20,020 nt of DNA from an uncultured beta proteobacterium (GCA_903944555.1 CAJASG010000236.1:1-20020); one strand, 5' to 3'. Counted from the stretch's first letter, positions 1 through 8,227 are shown. Program-made: numbers and translations. Notes: a model not told the origin generated them from the sequence alone.

Positions 1-1539
1 ATTGTTTGGGTGGTTTTGCGGTTTGGGCTGGATGAGCTGTTTCTGACCAGTTTTCAGAAGCCTTGGTTGCATCTGCTGGCACGTCTGGTGTCGGTGGGGC
101 GCAATCTGGATGCGCCACGGGGGCAGCGCCTGCGTGAGGCGCTGGAGCGTCTGGGGCCGATATTTGTCAAGCTGGGTCAGGTGCTGTCCACTCGGCGCGA
201 CCTGATGCCCTTGGATATTTCGGATGAGCTGGCCAAGCTGCAGGACCAGGTTCCGCCGTTTGGGGCCGATGTGGCCGTTGCAACGATTGAGCGCGCATTG
301 CGCAAACCGTTAAGCGAAATTTTTGTATCCTTTGAGCGCGAACCCGTGGCCAGCGCATCGATTGCACAGGTGCACTTTGCGGTGATGAAGGACCGCCAGG
401 GCAGGGAGCGTGAAGTGGCTGTCAAGGTGTTGCGTCCCGGCATGTTGTCCGCCATTGAGAAAGACCTGAGCCTCATGCGCATGATGGCCGGCTGGGTGGA
501 CCGTTTGTCGGCCGACGGCAAGCGCCTGAAGCCGCTCGAAGTGGTGGCGGAGTTTGACAAGTATTTGCATGACGAGCTGGATCTTGTGCGTGAGGCCTCC
601 AGTGCGGCCCAGTTGCGGCGCAATATGGACGGGCTGGATTTGGTCCTGATTCCCGAGATGTTGTGGGACTACTGCACCACAGACGTATTGGTGATGGAGC
701 GCATGTATGGTGTTCCCATCAGCCAGGTTGACCGTCTCCGGGCGGCTGGAGTCGATATTCCGAAGTTGGCGCGTGATGGGGTCACCATTTTCTTCACCCA
801 GGTGTTTCGAGACGGTTTCTTTCATGGCGACATGCACCCGGGCAACATCCAGGTCAGTATCGATCCGAAGACCTTTGGCCGCTATATCTCGCTGGACTTC
901 GGCATCGTGGGGACATTGACCGAAGTCGATAAAGAATACCTCGCGCAGAATTTTGCCGCTTTCTTTCGGCGCGATTACAAGCGGGTTGCCGAGTTGCACA
1001 TTGAATCAGGTTGGGTGCCGCCTGATACGCGGGTGGATGAGTTGGAGGCCGGTATCCGCGCAGTATGCGAGCCCTACTTTGACCGTCCGCTCAAGGAAAT
1101 ATCGCTGGGCATGGTGCTGATGCGTCTGTTTCAGACCTCCCGCCGTTTCAACGTCGAAATTCAGCCCCAGCTGGTTTTGTTGCAAAAAACCCTGCTCAAT
1201 ATCGAGGGCCTAGGGCGGCAATTGGACCCCGAGTTGGACCTGTGGGCCACGGCCAAGCCGTTTTTGGAAAAATGGATGTTCGAGCAGGTGGGGCCGCAGA
1301 AGTTAATCGAACAGCTGAAGGCGCAGTCGCCGCGCTACGCCAAGCTGCTGCCGGAATTGCCGATGCTGATCCATGCCTATCTGAGCCGCAATCCCTCGGA
1401 TTCCAATCGGCTTGTGCAGGAGCTACTGGTGGAGCAAAAGCGCACCAATCGCCTTCTGCAAAGCCTGGTATCGGCGGTGATTGGGTTTGCTCTGGGCATG
1501 GTGGTCATGCAGATCGTGGTACGGGTCGGGGTTTTTTAA
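1..1539 (+). CDS. ubiB: UbiB-family protein (ubiquinone biosynthesis), 5' end cut by window edge
   Basis: Atypical kinase/ATPase of the ABC1/ADCK/UbiB family, needed for aerobic ubiquinone synthesis and acting at the inner membrane with the other Ubi proteins. The family's hallmarks are present in order: KxGQ (KLGQ, about residue 57 of the fragment), the Ala-rich nucleotide loop ASIAQVH, the VKVLRP lysine, HGDMHPGN and LDFG. The C-terminus has a hydrophobic stretch ([17 protein letters not shown]), the usual membrane anchor. The frame stays open to base 1, and its first codons (Ile-Val-Trp, then [10 protein letters not shown]) look like the inside of a UbiB N-terminus, so the GTG at position 10 is probably not the start and a few residues are missing upstream. 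The stop is followed 52 bases later by the FmdB-like gene, read in the same direction. Identification is firm; only the start is unseen. Confidence 0.95.
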   Translation: MVWVVLRFGLDELFLTSFQKPWLHLLARLVSVGRNLDAPRGQRLREALERLGPIFVKLGQVLSTRRDLMPLDISDELAKLQDQVPPFGADVAVATIERALRKPLSEIFVSFEREPVASASIAQVHFAVMKDRQGREREVAVKVLRPGMLSAIEKDLSLMRMMAGWVDRLSADGKRLKPLEVVAEFDKYLHDELDLVREASSAAQLRRNMDGLDLVLIPEMLWDYCTTDVLVMERMYGVPISQVDRLRAAGVDIPKLARDGVTIFFTQVFRDGFFHGDMHPGNIQVSIDPKTFGRYISLDFGIVGTLTEVDKEYLAQNFAAFFRRDYKRVAELHIESGWVPPDTRVDELEAGIRAVCEPYFDRPLKEISLGMVLMRLFQTSRRFNVEIQPQLVLLQKTLLNIEGLGRQLDPELDLWATAKPFLEKWMFEQVGPQKLIEQLKAQSPRYAKLLPELPMLIHAYLSRNPSDSNRLVQELLVEQKRTNRLLQSLVSAVIGFALGMVVMQIVVRVGVF

Positions 1540-1548
1540 CCGCCGTCT

Positions 1549-1585
1549 TATAATCAAAGGCTTTGCAACCAAGAATCGAAGCCTT
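1549..1585 (+). promoter_or_regulatory. Candidate promoter -10 and inverted repeat in front of the FmdB-like gene
   Basis: A perfect TATAAT lies at 1549-1554, just after the ubiB stop; no good -35 is seen near 1526-1531. It is followed by an inverted repeat: AAGGCTT at 1557-1563 and AAGCCTT at 1579-1585, extendable inward by a G-U and a G-C pair to a 9-bp stem with an 11-base loop. The arms are centred 22 bases apart, about two helix turns, so it could be an operator over the expected transcription start. In read-through mRNA it could instead form a hairpin ending 6 bases before the ATG and covering the weak GAAG ribosome-binding sequence. The pattern is seen directly; the role is inferred. 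Confidence 0.4.
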
Positions 1586-1591
1586 AACGTC

Positions 1592-1927
1592 ATGCCAATT
1601 TACGCCTACAAATGCGATTCCTGCGGGTTTGCCAAAGACGTGTTGCAGAAAATGTCTGATGCGCCACTGGAAGTTTGCCCTTCCTGCAACAAGCCTGAGT
1701 TCAAAAAGCAGGTAACCGCTGCGGGATTCCAGCTTAAGGGATCGGGGTGGTACGCCACCGATTTCAATGGCGGCGGAAGCGCACCTTCAACCGCCGTAGC
1801 GCCATCCAATAGCGATGCTCCTGCTACATCGGCGCCGCCCGCAGCATCGGAATCTGCATCATCCAAAACTGACGCGGTGCCATCCGCACCCAGCGTCAGC
1901 ACGTCTCCACCCGCCTCCGGCAGTTAA
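1592..1927 (+). CDS. FmdB-family zinc-ribbon protein
   Basis: Small protein of 111 residues, starting MPIYAYKCDSCG. The first part is an FmdB/CxxC_CXXC zinc ribbon: Cys pairs CDSC (about residues 8-11) and CPSC (about 30-33), followed by the family's conserved FQLKGSGWYATDF segment. The rest (about residues 61-111) is a low-complexity tail almost entirely of Ser, Ala, Pro, Thr and Gly with no recognisable fold. The ATG at 1592 was chosen because the zinc ribbon begins right there; the longer open frame upstream overlaps the end of ubiB. The family is often labelled a putative regulator after fmdB of a methylotroph, but the molecular role is unknown. Placement before a DUF502 gene and aspS is a common betaproteobacterial arrangement. 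Confidence 0.85.
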   Translation: MPIYAYKCDSCGFAKDVLQKMSDAPLEVCPSCNKPEFKKQVTAAGFQLKGSGWYATDFNGGGSAPSTAVAPSNSDAPATSAPPAASESASSKTDAVPSAPSVSTSPPASGS

Positions 1928-1955
1928 GCACCGCCATTCCTACACTGGATCTACC

Positions 1956-2603
1956 GTGCCCTTTAAAAAATACCTACTCACCGGTTTGATGGTTTGGTTG
2001 CCTTTGGCAATCACACTGTGGGTTTTGTTGTGGCTGGTCGGTATCCTGGACGCTGTATTTGGTGGGGTTCTGTCAGGGTTGGCAGCGGTTACGCCTGCCA
2101 GTCTGGGGCCGCTCATCGAGCGGCTGCACCATATTCCCGGTCTGGGCGTGTTGTTGGTGGCGTCTGTTTTGCTGGGCACTGGGGCCTTGGTGTCCAATGT
2201 GGCAGGCCGCTGGTGGGTGACGCAGTGGGACAAGCTGTTCACCCATATCCCCATCGTTAAATCCATTTACAACAGCGTGAAGAAGGTGTCTGACACCCTG
2301 TTCTCCAGTAATGGCAATGCTTTTCGCACCGCCTTGTTGATCCAGTATCCCCGTGCCGGGAGTTGGACCATTGCATTTCAGACGGGCGTTCCCAGTGGCG
2401 AAGTGCAATCCCATTTGGGGCCGGATTTTGTGAGCGTTTATGTTCCCACCACGCCCAACCCCACCAGTGGATTTTTTCTGATGCTGCCCAAGTCGGATGT
2501 CATTGAGCTCGATATGAGTGTGGACCAGGCACTCACCTACGTCATTTCCATGGGTTCAGTGGCTCCCACCATGCATTCCCCGATTTCAGTTCCCTCCAAA
2601 TAA
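1956..2603 (+). CDS. DUF502 family membrane protein
   Basis: Predicted inner-membrane protein of 215 residues. The GTG at 1956 gives the expected family N-terminus ([10 protein letters not shown]), followed by two hydrophobic segments at about residues 8-32 and 65-85. After these come a conserved stretch [19 protein letters not shown] and a C-terminal soluble domain with the signature [17 protein letters not shown]. These are hallmarks of DUF502, whose biochemical function is not established. An upstream in-frame ATG would overlap the FmdB-like gene and add unrelated residues, so it was not used. There is no clear Shine-Dalgarno sequence before the GTG. The gene lies 28 bases after the FmdB-like gene and 49 before aspS, so the three probably share transcripts. 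Confidence 0.87.
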   Translation: MPFKKYLLTGLMVWLPLAITLWVLLWLVGILDAVFGGVLSGLAAVTPASLGPLIERLHHIPGLGVLLVASVLLGTGALVSNVAGRWWVTQWDKLFTHIPIVKSIYNSVKKVSDTLFSSNGNAFRTALLIQYPRAGSWTIAFQTGVPSGEVQSHLGPDFVSVYVPTTPNPTSGFFLMLPKSDVIELDMSVDQALTYVISMGSVAPTMHSPISVPSK

Positions 2604-2652
2604 TAATTTTCAACATAACTCGTTGCCATCATTGGCATCCAGAAAGCAAGCT

Positions 2653-4467
2653 ATGGCCATGCGCTCCCACTATTGCGGTCTTGTGACCGAAGCCCTGACA
2701 GGGCAATCCGTTTCCCTTTGCGGCTGGGTCAACCGCCGTCGTGACCACGGTGGCGTTATTTTTATCGATGTCCGTGACCGCGAAGGCTATGTGCAAGTGG
2801 TGTGTGACCCCGATCGGGCAGACATGTTTGCGATTGCCGAAGATGTTCGCAACGAGTTTTGCGTGCAGATCAAAGGCTTGGTGCGTGCGCGTCCCGAAGG
2901 CACCGTCAATGACAACCTCAAGAGCGGCAAGATCGAAGTGTTGTGCCACGAGCTGACGGTGTTGAACCCCTCCGTATCGCCGCCGTTTTTGCCAGATGAC
3001 GACAACTTGTCGGAAACCACGCGGCTGACCCACCGGGTGCTGGATTTGCGCCGCCCGTACATGCAAAACAACCTGATGCTGCGTTACCGCGTATCCATGG
3101 AAGTGCGCAAGTTTTTGGATGCCAACGGCTTTGTGGACATCGAAACCCCGATGCTCACCAAGTCCACGCCCGAAGGCGCGCGGGACTACCTGGTGCCCAG
3201 CCGCGTGCATGACGGTCAATTTTTTGCATTGCCCCAAAGCCCGCAACTGTTCAAACAGCTGCTGATGGTGGCCGGTTTCGACCGGTATTACCAAATCACC
3301 AAATGCTTCCGCGACGAAGATTTGCGTGCGGACCGTCAGCCTGAATTCACCCAGATCGATATTGAAACCTCGTTCCTGGGCGAGGAAGAAATTCGCGACA
3401 TGTTCCAGGGCATGATCACCACGGTGTTCAAGAACACCATCAATGTGGACTTGGGCGAGTTCCCGGTGATGACCTACCAAGAGGCCATGCATGTGTATGG
3501 CTCCGACAAGCCGGATTTGCGCGTGAAACTGAAGTTCACTGAAGTGACGGATGTCATGGCCGATGTGGACTTCAAAGTGTTCTCCGGTGCGGCGAACATG
3601 AAGGGCGGCCGCGTGGTGGCACTGCGCATACCCGGAGGCTCGCAAGAATCCGGTGGCATCAGCCGTGGTGAGATCGACGCCTACACCGAGTTTGTCAAAA
3701 TTTATGGCGCCAAGGGGCTGGCCTATATTCGTGTGAACGAAGTGGCCAAAGGGCGTGATGGCATGCAATCCCCGATTGTTAAAAACATCCATGACAAAGC
3801 CCTGGGTGCCGTACTGGAGCGCACCGGCGCGCAAGACGGCGACTTGATTTTCTTCGGTGCCGACAAAGAAAAAATCGTGAACGATGCTATCGGTGCCCTG
3901 CGCATCAAGATTGGCCACAGCGAGTTCGGTAAGAAAAACGGTTTGTTCGAAAAAGCCTGGCGCCCGATGTGGGTGGTTGACTTCCCGATGTTTGACTTCG
4001 ACGAAGAGGCGCAGCGCTACACCGCTACGCACCACCCCTTCACGGCGCCGAAAGACGGCCATGAAGACTGGATGGTCACCGCGCCGGAGAAGTGCATCTC
4101 CAAGGGCTACGACATGGTGCTCAATGGTTGGGAAATGGGCGGTGGTTCGGTCCGTATCCACCGCGCCGATGTGCAGCAAAAAGTGTTCGATGCACTCAAA
4201 ATCTCGCCCGAAGAAGCCCAGCTCAAGTTTGGTTTCTTGCTGGACGCGTTGCAATACGGCGCGCCACCCCACGGTGGCCTCGCGTTTGGCCTGGACCGTA
4301 TCGTCACGTTGATGACCGGTGCCGAGTCGATCCGTGATGTGATCGCCTTCCCCAAGACCCAGCGCGCCCAGTGCTTGCTGACCCAGGCGCCGTCGCCCGT
4401 GGATGAAAAGCAGTTGCGCGAATTGCACATCCGTCTGCGCACGCCGGACGCAGCCAAGACCGTCTGA
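2653..4467 (+). CDS. aspS: Aspartyl-tRNA synthetase, probably non-discriminating (Asp/Asn)
   Basis: Class II aminoacyl-tRNA synthetase of 604 residues, the normal length for the bacterial type with its extra GAD domain. The N-terminal OB-fold anticodon domain contains RRRDHGG at residues 28-34. Motif 2 is [16 protein letters not shown] and motif 3 is GLAFGLDRI, near the C-terminus. It charges tRNA-Asp, and the residue pair His32/Gly83 (see findings) suggests it also mischarges tRNA-Asn for later amidation by GatCAB. The ATG at 2653 was chosen because the family N-terminus (MRSHYCG) begins two codons later; an ATG at 2659 is an alternative. The upstream ribosome-binding sequence (AGAAAG) is weak. 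The gene is followed by a strong intrinsic terminator. Confidence 0.96.
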   Translation: MAMRSHYCGLVTEALTGQSVSLCGWVNRRRDHGGVIFIDVRDREGYVQVVCDPDRADMFAIAEDVRNEFCVQIKGLVRARPEGTVNDNLKSGKIEVLCHELTVLNPSVSPPFLPDDDNLSETTRLTHRVLDLRRPYMQNNLMLRYRVSMEVRKFLDANGFVDIETPMLTKSTPEGARDYLVPSRVHDGQFFALPQSPQLFKQLLMVAGFDRYYQITKCFRDEDLRADRQPEFTQIDIETSFLGEEEIRDMFQGMITTVFKNTINVDLGEFPVMTYQEAMHVYGSDKPDLRVKLKFTEVTDVMADVDFKVFSGAANMKGGRVVALRIPGGSQESGGISRGEIDAYTEFVKIYGAKGLAYIRVNEVAKGRDGMQSPIVKNIHDKALGAVLERTGAQDGDLIFFGADKEKIVNDAIGALRIKIGHSEFGKKNGLFEKAWRPMWVVDFPMFDFDEEAQRYTATHHPFTAPKDGHEDWMVTAPEKCISKGYDMVLNGWEMGGGSVRIHRADVQQKVFDALKISPEEAQLKFGFLLDALQYGAPPHGGLAFGLDRIVTLMTGAESIRDVIAFPKTQRAQCLLTQAPSPVDEKQLRELHIRLRTPDAAKTV

Positions 4468-4490
4468 CCAAGCACAGTGGTGCACAATGA

Positions 4491-4517
4491 AAGGGCGCTC
4501 AGGTAGCGCCCTTTTTT
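4491..4517 (+). terminator. Rho-independent terminator after aspS
   Basis: A perfect 9-bp stem (AAGGGCGCT at 4491-4499 with AGCGCCCTT at 4505-4513), a 5-base loop CAGGT, and a T tract running from 4512 to 4517. It lies 23 bases after the aspS stop. The T tract ends two bases before the nudB start codon. Confidence 0.9.
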
Positions 4518-4518
4518 A

Positions 4519-5025
4519 ATGCCCATACCCTACAAACTTCCCCAATCCGTACTGGTGGTGATCTACACCCCGGCGTGGGACATATTGCTGATCCGGCGGA
4601 CCGAGGTGGATCTGAATGCCCCGGCGTTCTGGCAATCGGTGACGGGGAGCAAAGATACCTTGCGGGAGTCTTTTGCGCAGGCGGCTGCGCGGGAGGTGCT
4701 GGAAGAAACCGGTATCGATTGCACATTGGGCGCGCCGTGGCACGCGAATTTGCAGGACTGGGGGCTCGAAAACGTGTACAGCATCTATCCGCGGTGGCTG
4801 CACCGCTATGCACCCGGGGTGACGCACAACCTGGAACACGTGTTTGGTCTGCAGGTCCCTGTTGGGACCCCCGTACAACTCAACCCTCGCGAGCACACCG
4901 ACTCCCAGTGGTTGCCTCACAGACAGGCGGCGGATCAGTGCTTTTCGCCATCCAACGCAGAGGCCATCCTGCAACTTCCCCGGTTTGCACCTACGGCTCC
5001 ACCGCACCAAGGAACTGCCCCATGA
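4519..5025 (+). CDS. nudB: Nudix hydrolase NudB (dihydroneopterin triphosphate pyrophosphatase)
   Basis: A 168-residue Nudix protein. The Nudix box starts at GSKDTLRE and continues to REVLEETGI, with the catalytic REUxEExGU core intact; the loop between the first Gly and the first Glu is six residues rather than five. The overall sequence (QSVTGS, the aspS neighbourhood, the length) fits NudB. In E. coli NudB removes pyrophosphate from dihydroneopterin triphosphate, the product of GTP cyclohydrolase I, in folate synthesis; a folE gene lies 2 kb downstream here. The ATG at 4519 gives the family N-terminus (MPIPYKLPQSVLVV) but has no Shine-Dalgarno, because it directly follows the aspS terminator. 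Its TGA overlaps the next ATG. A general (d)NTP-hydrolysing role cannot be excluded. Confidence 0.88.
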   Translation: MPIPYKLPQSVLVVIYTPAWDILLIRRTEVDLNAPAFWQSVTGSKDTLRESFAQAAAREVLEETGIDCTLGAPWHANLQDWGLENVYSIYPRWLHRYAPGVTHNLEHVFGLQVPVGTPVQLNPREHTDSQWLPHRQAADQCFSPSNAEAILQLPRFAPTAPPHQGTAP

Positions 5026-5765
5026 CGCTTATCCGCGTGGCGACCTATAACATTCACAAGGGCGTTCAGGGTATTGGGCCGCGCCGCCGACTGGAAATCC
5101 ACAACCTGGGGCACGCGGTCGAGCAACTTGATTCCGACATCGTGTGTTTGCAGGAGGTCCGCAAGGTGCACCGTGGCGAGGCCCGGTTTTTCGAACATTG
5201 GCCCGAGCTGCCGCAGGCTGATTTTTTGGCGCCGGAAGGTTACGAGGCCATCTACCGAACCAATGCCATCACGCGCCACGGAGAGCATGGCAACGCCATG
5301 CTGTCGCGTTGGCCGGTGGTAACCCATCAGCATGAAGATATGTCCGACCACCGTTTTGAACAGCGCGGGCTGTTGCATTCCGAGGTTATGGTCCATGGGT
5401 GTTCTGTGCATGTACTGGTGGTGCACTTGGGCTTGATCCGTGCCAGCCGGGTACGCCAACTCATCCAGCTGAAACAATTCATTGCCCGAGAGGTTCCGGA
5501 GGATGCGCCACTGATCGTTGCCGGTGACTTTAACGATTGGGGTACCTTGGTGCAGAAAAGTCTGGGTGGCGTCGGCTTGCTTGCGTTTGAGAACGCACAG
5601 GCATTGACGTTCCCCTCCCGATTGCCCCTGGTGCAGTTGGACCATATTTTTGCGCGTGGGTTGACGCCCGTTGGTTTGTTGGTTCCCAGCGGGAGCATCT
5701 GGGGCCGCATGTCAGATCACTTGCCATTGATCGCCGAGTTCGATCTGCCGTGCGGGGCGTCGTGA
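5022..5765 (+). CDS. Endonuclease/exonuclease/phosphatase family protein (YbhP-like)
   Basis: A 247-residue EEP-fold protein. The metal and catalytic motifs are all visible: TYNIHKG near the N-terminus (Asn), LQEV (Glu), HGNAMLSR, VHLG (His), GDFND (Asp/Asn), LDHIFARG and the terminal SDHLPL (Asp/His). The fold covers AP endonucleases, DNase I-like nucleases and lipid or inositol phosphatases; the substrate here is unknown. E. coli ybhP, next to clsB, is the closest arrangement I know of, which hints at phospholipid metabolism. The ATG at 5022 was chosen because it opens the conserved N-terminal strand, has AAGGA 8 bases upstream, and overlaps the nudB stop as ATGA. The gene has no signal peptide and should be cytoplasmic. 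Confidence 0.88.
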   Translation: MTLIRVATYNIHKGVQGIGPRRRLEIHNLGHAVEQLDSDIVCLQEVRKVHRGEARFFEHWPELPQADFLAPEGYEAIYRTNAITRHGEHGNAMLSRWPVVTHQHEDMSDHRFEQRGLLHSEVMVHGCSVHVLVVHLGLIRASRVRQLIQLKQFIAREVPEDAPLIVAGDFNDWGTLVQKSLGGVGLLAFENAQALTFPSRLPLVQLDHIFARGLTPVGLLVPSGSIWGRMSDHLPLIAEFDLPCGAS

Positions 5766-6982
5766 CGGCGATACCGTTGAGCCGCGGCCACCATTTGCAG
5801 CTGTTGCAAAGTGGCGCGGAGTTCTTTCCATCACTGGTCAGTGCCATTGATTCCAGCACGCAGGAAGTACGCCTGGAGACCTACATTTTCCATTTTGATC
5901 GCTCAGGCGAGCAGGTTGCCGCTGCACTGGTGCGCGCGGCGCAACGTGGCGTGGCGGTGTACTTGGTGATGGACGGCATCGGAACCCCCACTGTGCCGGA
6001 GGTTTGGATTCAATTTTTTGCCCATGCCGGAGTGAATTGGCACCACTTCTCCCCATTGGGGCGCTTGGGGCTGTTGGTTCCGGTGCGCTGGCGGCGGTTG
6101 CACCGCAAACTCTGCGTGGTGGATGCCCAAGTTGTCTTTTGCGGGGGCATTAATATTTTGGATGATTATGTGGACCCCGACGATGGGCCGCTACTCTCGC
6201 CCCGGTTTGATTTTTCCGTGCGGGTGACAGGCCCCTTGGTGGTGGATGTCCATGTGGCGATGGTCCAATTTTGGGGACGGCTGCAGGCTACCCGTCAGCT
6301 GGAGCGCTTGCAGTTGCAAGGTGCACGGGAAACCTGGAAGGAGTCGGCCCAGTTTCCCTTCGGAGCGGGTGGCGCTCCTCCGGTGGCTGACCCAGCCCCG
6401 CATTTCGGTTCTATGGCTGCACTGCTTCTGCGTGACAACGTGCGCAACCGCAACCGAATTGAGCGTGCTTATCGCAAGGCGATTGCCGATGCACGCGAGG
6501 AAGTGCTGATTGCAAATGCCTATTTTTTGCCCGGTGGCAAGATGCGCCGCGCGCTCATTCATGCAGCGCTCCGCGGCGTGCGTGTGCGCTTGTTACTGCA
6601 CGGAACTTACGAGTCTTTCATGCAGTACCACGCTGCCAGGCCTGTGTTGGGGGGATTGCTGGCAGCGGGCGTGGAAATCCATGAATACCGCGTGGGATTT
6701 CTGCATGCCAAGGTGGCGGTGGTGGATGGGCACTGGGCTACCGTGGGTTCATCCAACTTGGATCCTCTGAGTTTGTTGCTGGCGCGTGAAGCCAACGTGG
6801 TCATGGAAGATGCCCCCTTTGCGCAGACGCTGAGAACCCGGTTGATCTCCGTTATCGACTCCCAGGCGGTGCAGTTGGACCCCTTATCGATGGCGGCAAG
6901 ACCCTGGCAGCAGCGGTGTCTAGACCGTTTGGCTTTTGGTCTAATGCGTCTCATGCTGTTTCTGACTGGTAGACGCTATTAA
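5762..6982 (+). CDS. clsB: Cardiolipin synthase B (phospholipase D family)
   Basis: Phospholipase D-superfamily enzyme of about 406 residues with two HKD motifs: H114/K116/D121 (HRKLCVVD) and H315/K317/D322 (HAKVAVVDG, followed by GSSNLD). It lacks the two N-terminal membrane helices of ClsA, so it is ClsB-like and would make cardiolipin or related phospholipids at the inner membrane. Two GTG starts are possible. The one at 5762 overlaps the upstream stop as GTGA and has GGGG just before it; the one at 5750 adds four residues (MRGV) and overlaps by 16 bases. The first was preferred because it matches the ATGA junction before it. The last codons and the TAA stop lie inside the end of an interspersed repeat. 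E. coli pairs clsB with ybhP and ybhN; no ybhN is present here. Confidence 0.9.
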   Translation: MTAIPLSRGHHLQLLQSGAEFFPSLVSAIDSSTQEVRLETYIFHFDRSGEQVAAALVRAAQRGVAVYLVMDGIGTPTVPEVWIQFFAHAGVNWHHFSPLGRLGLLVPVRWRRLHRKLCVVDAQVVFCGGINILDDYVDPDDGPLLSPRFDFSVRVTGPLVVDVHVAMVQFWGRLQATRQLERLQLQGARETWKESAQFPFGAGGAPPVADPAPHFGSMAALLLRDNVRNRNRIERAYRKAIADAREEVLIANAYFLPGGKMRRALIHAALRGVRVRLLLHGTYESFMQYHAARPVLGGLLAAGVEIHEYRVGFLHAKVAVVDGHWATVGSSNLDPLSLLLAREANVVMEDAPFAQTLRTRLISVIDSQAVQLDPLSMAARPWQQRCLDRLAFGLMRLMLFLTGRRY

Positions 6983-7026
6983 ATTTGTAGCTGCTTGCGC
7001 ATATTCCACGCGGGTTTTGACCTAAA
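6975..7026 (+). repeat. Interspersed repeat, copy 1
   Basis: Shares an uninterrupted 23-base match with copy 2 (6988-7010 against 12539-12561; core AGCTGCTTGCGCATATTCC) and a looser right half ending CCTAAA. The left end (6975-6991) is itself an imperfect inverted repeat, GCTA...TAGC. The clsB stop codon (6980-6982) lies in it. The right half is more diverged than in copies 2 and 3. Confidence 0.8.
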
Positions 7027-7084
7027 AACCTTACTATTCAAAGACTGGTACCATTCTTGGATGTTAATGAAAATCCAGAGCACC

Positions 7085-7786
7085 ATGAATCCATCTGATG
7101 CCGACGAGGGAACTCCGGTTTCCGTCAAGATCCGCGAGCGCCTGGCGGCGGCGCGCAAGCGCTTCCATGCCAATGACAACATTGCCGAGTTCATTGAACC
7201 CGGCGAGTTGGAAAAGCTGTTGGACGAAGTCGAGGAGAAGATGAAAGGGGTACTGAGTAGTTTGGTCATCGACACCGACAACGACCACAACACTGACAAC
7301 ACTGCACGCCGCGTGGCCAAGATGTATGTCAACGAGGTGTTTCGCGGCCGCTACGTGACGGGCCCCGCTATTACCGAGTTTCCGAATGTCGGGCACCTTA
7401 ATGAGCTGATGATTGTCGGTCCCATCACGGTGCGTAGTGCCTGCAGCCACCACTTTTGCCCGGTCATCGGAAAAATCTGGATCGGTGTCATGCCCAATGA
7501 ACACACCAATGTGATTGGCCTGAGCAAATACGCGCGGCTGGCCGAGTGGATCATGGGTCGACCCCAGATTCAAGAGGAAGCTGTGGTGCAGTTGGCAGAT
7601 TTGATCCAGGAAAAAACCCAGCCCGATGGATTGGCGATCGTCATGGAGGCCAGCCACTACTGCATGGCGTGGCGAGGAGTAAAAGACATGGACAGCAAGC
7701 TGATCAATTCGGTCATGCGCGGTGTTTTCCTGAAAGACCCCAATTTGCGGCGCGAGTTTTTGTCTTTGATTCCACGGAAAGGCTAA
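7085..7786 (+). CDS. folE: GTP cyclohydrolase I (divergent subtype)
   Basis: Forms 7,8-dihydroneopterin triphosphate from GTP, the first step of folate (and in many bacteria queuosine) synthesis. Length is 233 residues. The three zinc ligands of the family align as C120 and H123 (in ACSHHFC) and C193 (in HYCMAWRGV), with H191 in the place of the catalytic His of E. coli FolE. Also conserved are TDNTARRVAKMY, IGLSKYARL and QIQEEAV. Several positions differ from the common bacterial enzyme: CSHH for CEHH, and MAWRGVKDMDS for the usual MxMRGVxK. The start at 7085 gives a conventional N-terminus; ATGs at 7061 and 7067 are in frame and possible, and none has a strong ribosome-binding site. It is followed after 4 bases by the BLUF gene. 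Confidence 0.9.
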   Translation: MNPSDADEGTPVSVKIRERLAAARKRFHANDNIAEFIEPGELEKLLDEVEEKMKGVLSSLVIDTDNDHNTDNTARRVAKMYVNEVFRGRYVTGPAITEFPNVGHLNELMIVGPITVRSACSHHFCPVIGKIWIGVMPNEHTNVIGLSKYARLAEWIMGRPQIQEEAVVQLADLIQEKTQPDGLAIVMEASHYCMAWRGVKDMDSKLINSVMRGVFLKDPNLRREFLSLIPRKG

Positions 7787-7790
7787 GACC

Positions 7791-8213
7791 ATGTTGGTAC
7801 GTTTGCTTTACGCCAGTCGCGCGATTGATACCCGTGCTGAGGCCATTGAAAACATCCTGGCCCAGTCCCGCCAGTCGAACCCGACCTGCGGCATCACAGG
7901 CATTCTTTGCTACGGTGGCGGTATCTTTTTGCAGGCCATTGAAGGCGGACGCATGGCCGTAAGCGAGCTGTATGGCCACATTCAAAAAGATGTACGGCAC
8001 AAAGACGTCGTCCTCCTGCACTACGAAGAAATAGCGGAGCGCCGTTTTGGAGGCTGGACTATGGGGCAGGTCAATATGTCCAAAATCAATACCAGTATCT
8101 TGCTCAAATATGCCGAAAAACCGGAGTTGGACCCGTATTCGGTGTCAGGCAAGGTGTCGCTCGCTTTGCTGGAAGAGTTGATGGCCACGGCGTCCATCAT
8201 CGGACGTGCCTGA
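7791..8213 (+). CDS. Short BLUF-domain blue-light photoreceptor
   Basis: A 140-residue protein made almost wholly of one BLUF (blue light using FAD) domain. The residues that carry the flavin photocycle are present: Y7 (LLYASR), N30 (SNPT), Q48 (FLQAIEG), W89 and M91 (FGGWTM), matching Tyr21, Asn45, Gln63, Trp104 and Met106 of AppA. An extra 35-40 residue C-terminal extension follows, predicted helical, typical of the capping helices of short BLUF proteins such as PixD. No output domain is attached, so signalling must go through a partner. The start has a good Shine-Dalgarno (GGAAAGG at 7776-7782, inside the end of folE) and lies 4 bases after the folE stop, implying co-transcription and probably coupled translation. 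Confidence 0.93.
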   Translation: MLVRLLYASRAIDTRAEAIENILAQSRQSNPTCGITGILCYGGGIFLQAIEGGRMAVSELYGHIQKDVRHKDVVLLHYEEIAERRFGGWTMGQVNMSKINTSILLKYAEKPELDPYSVSGKVSLALLEELMATASIIGRA

Positions 8214-8227
8214 GTCCCCAAAATACC

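Noticed and set aside
310..999. Open frame antisense to ubiB
   Set aside because: Shadow of the ubiB coding frame, with no start context or recognisable domain.
2624..2637. TGCCA-TCAT-TGGCA hairpin in the aspS leader
   Set aside because: Only a 5-bp stem, not followed by a T tract and not near the ribosome-binding site; likely chance.
2629..4485. Open frame of about 600 codons antisense to aspS
   Set aside because: It mirrors the conserved AspRS gene; its product is His/Val-rich with no motif, as expected from reading the reverse of biased codons.
7017..7050. TTGACC as a folE -35 box inside repeat copy 1
   Set aside because: No acceptable -10 hexamer lies 16-18 bases downstream.
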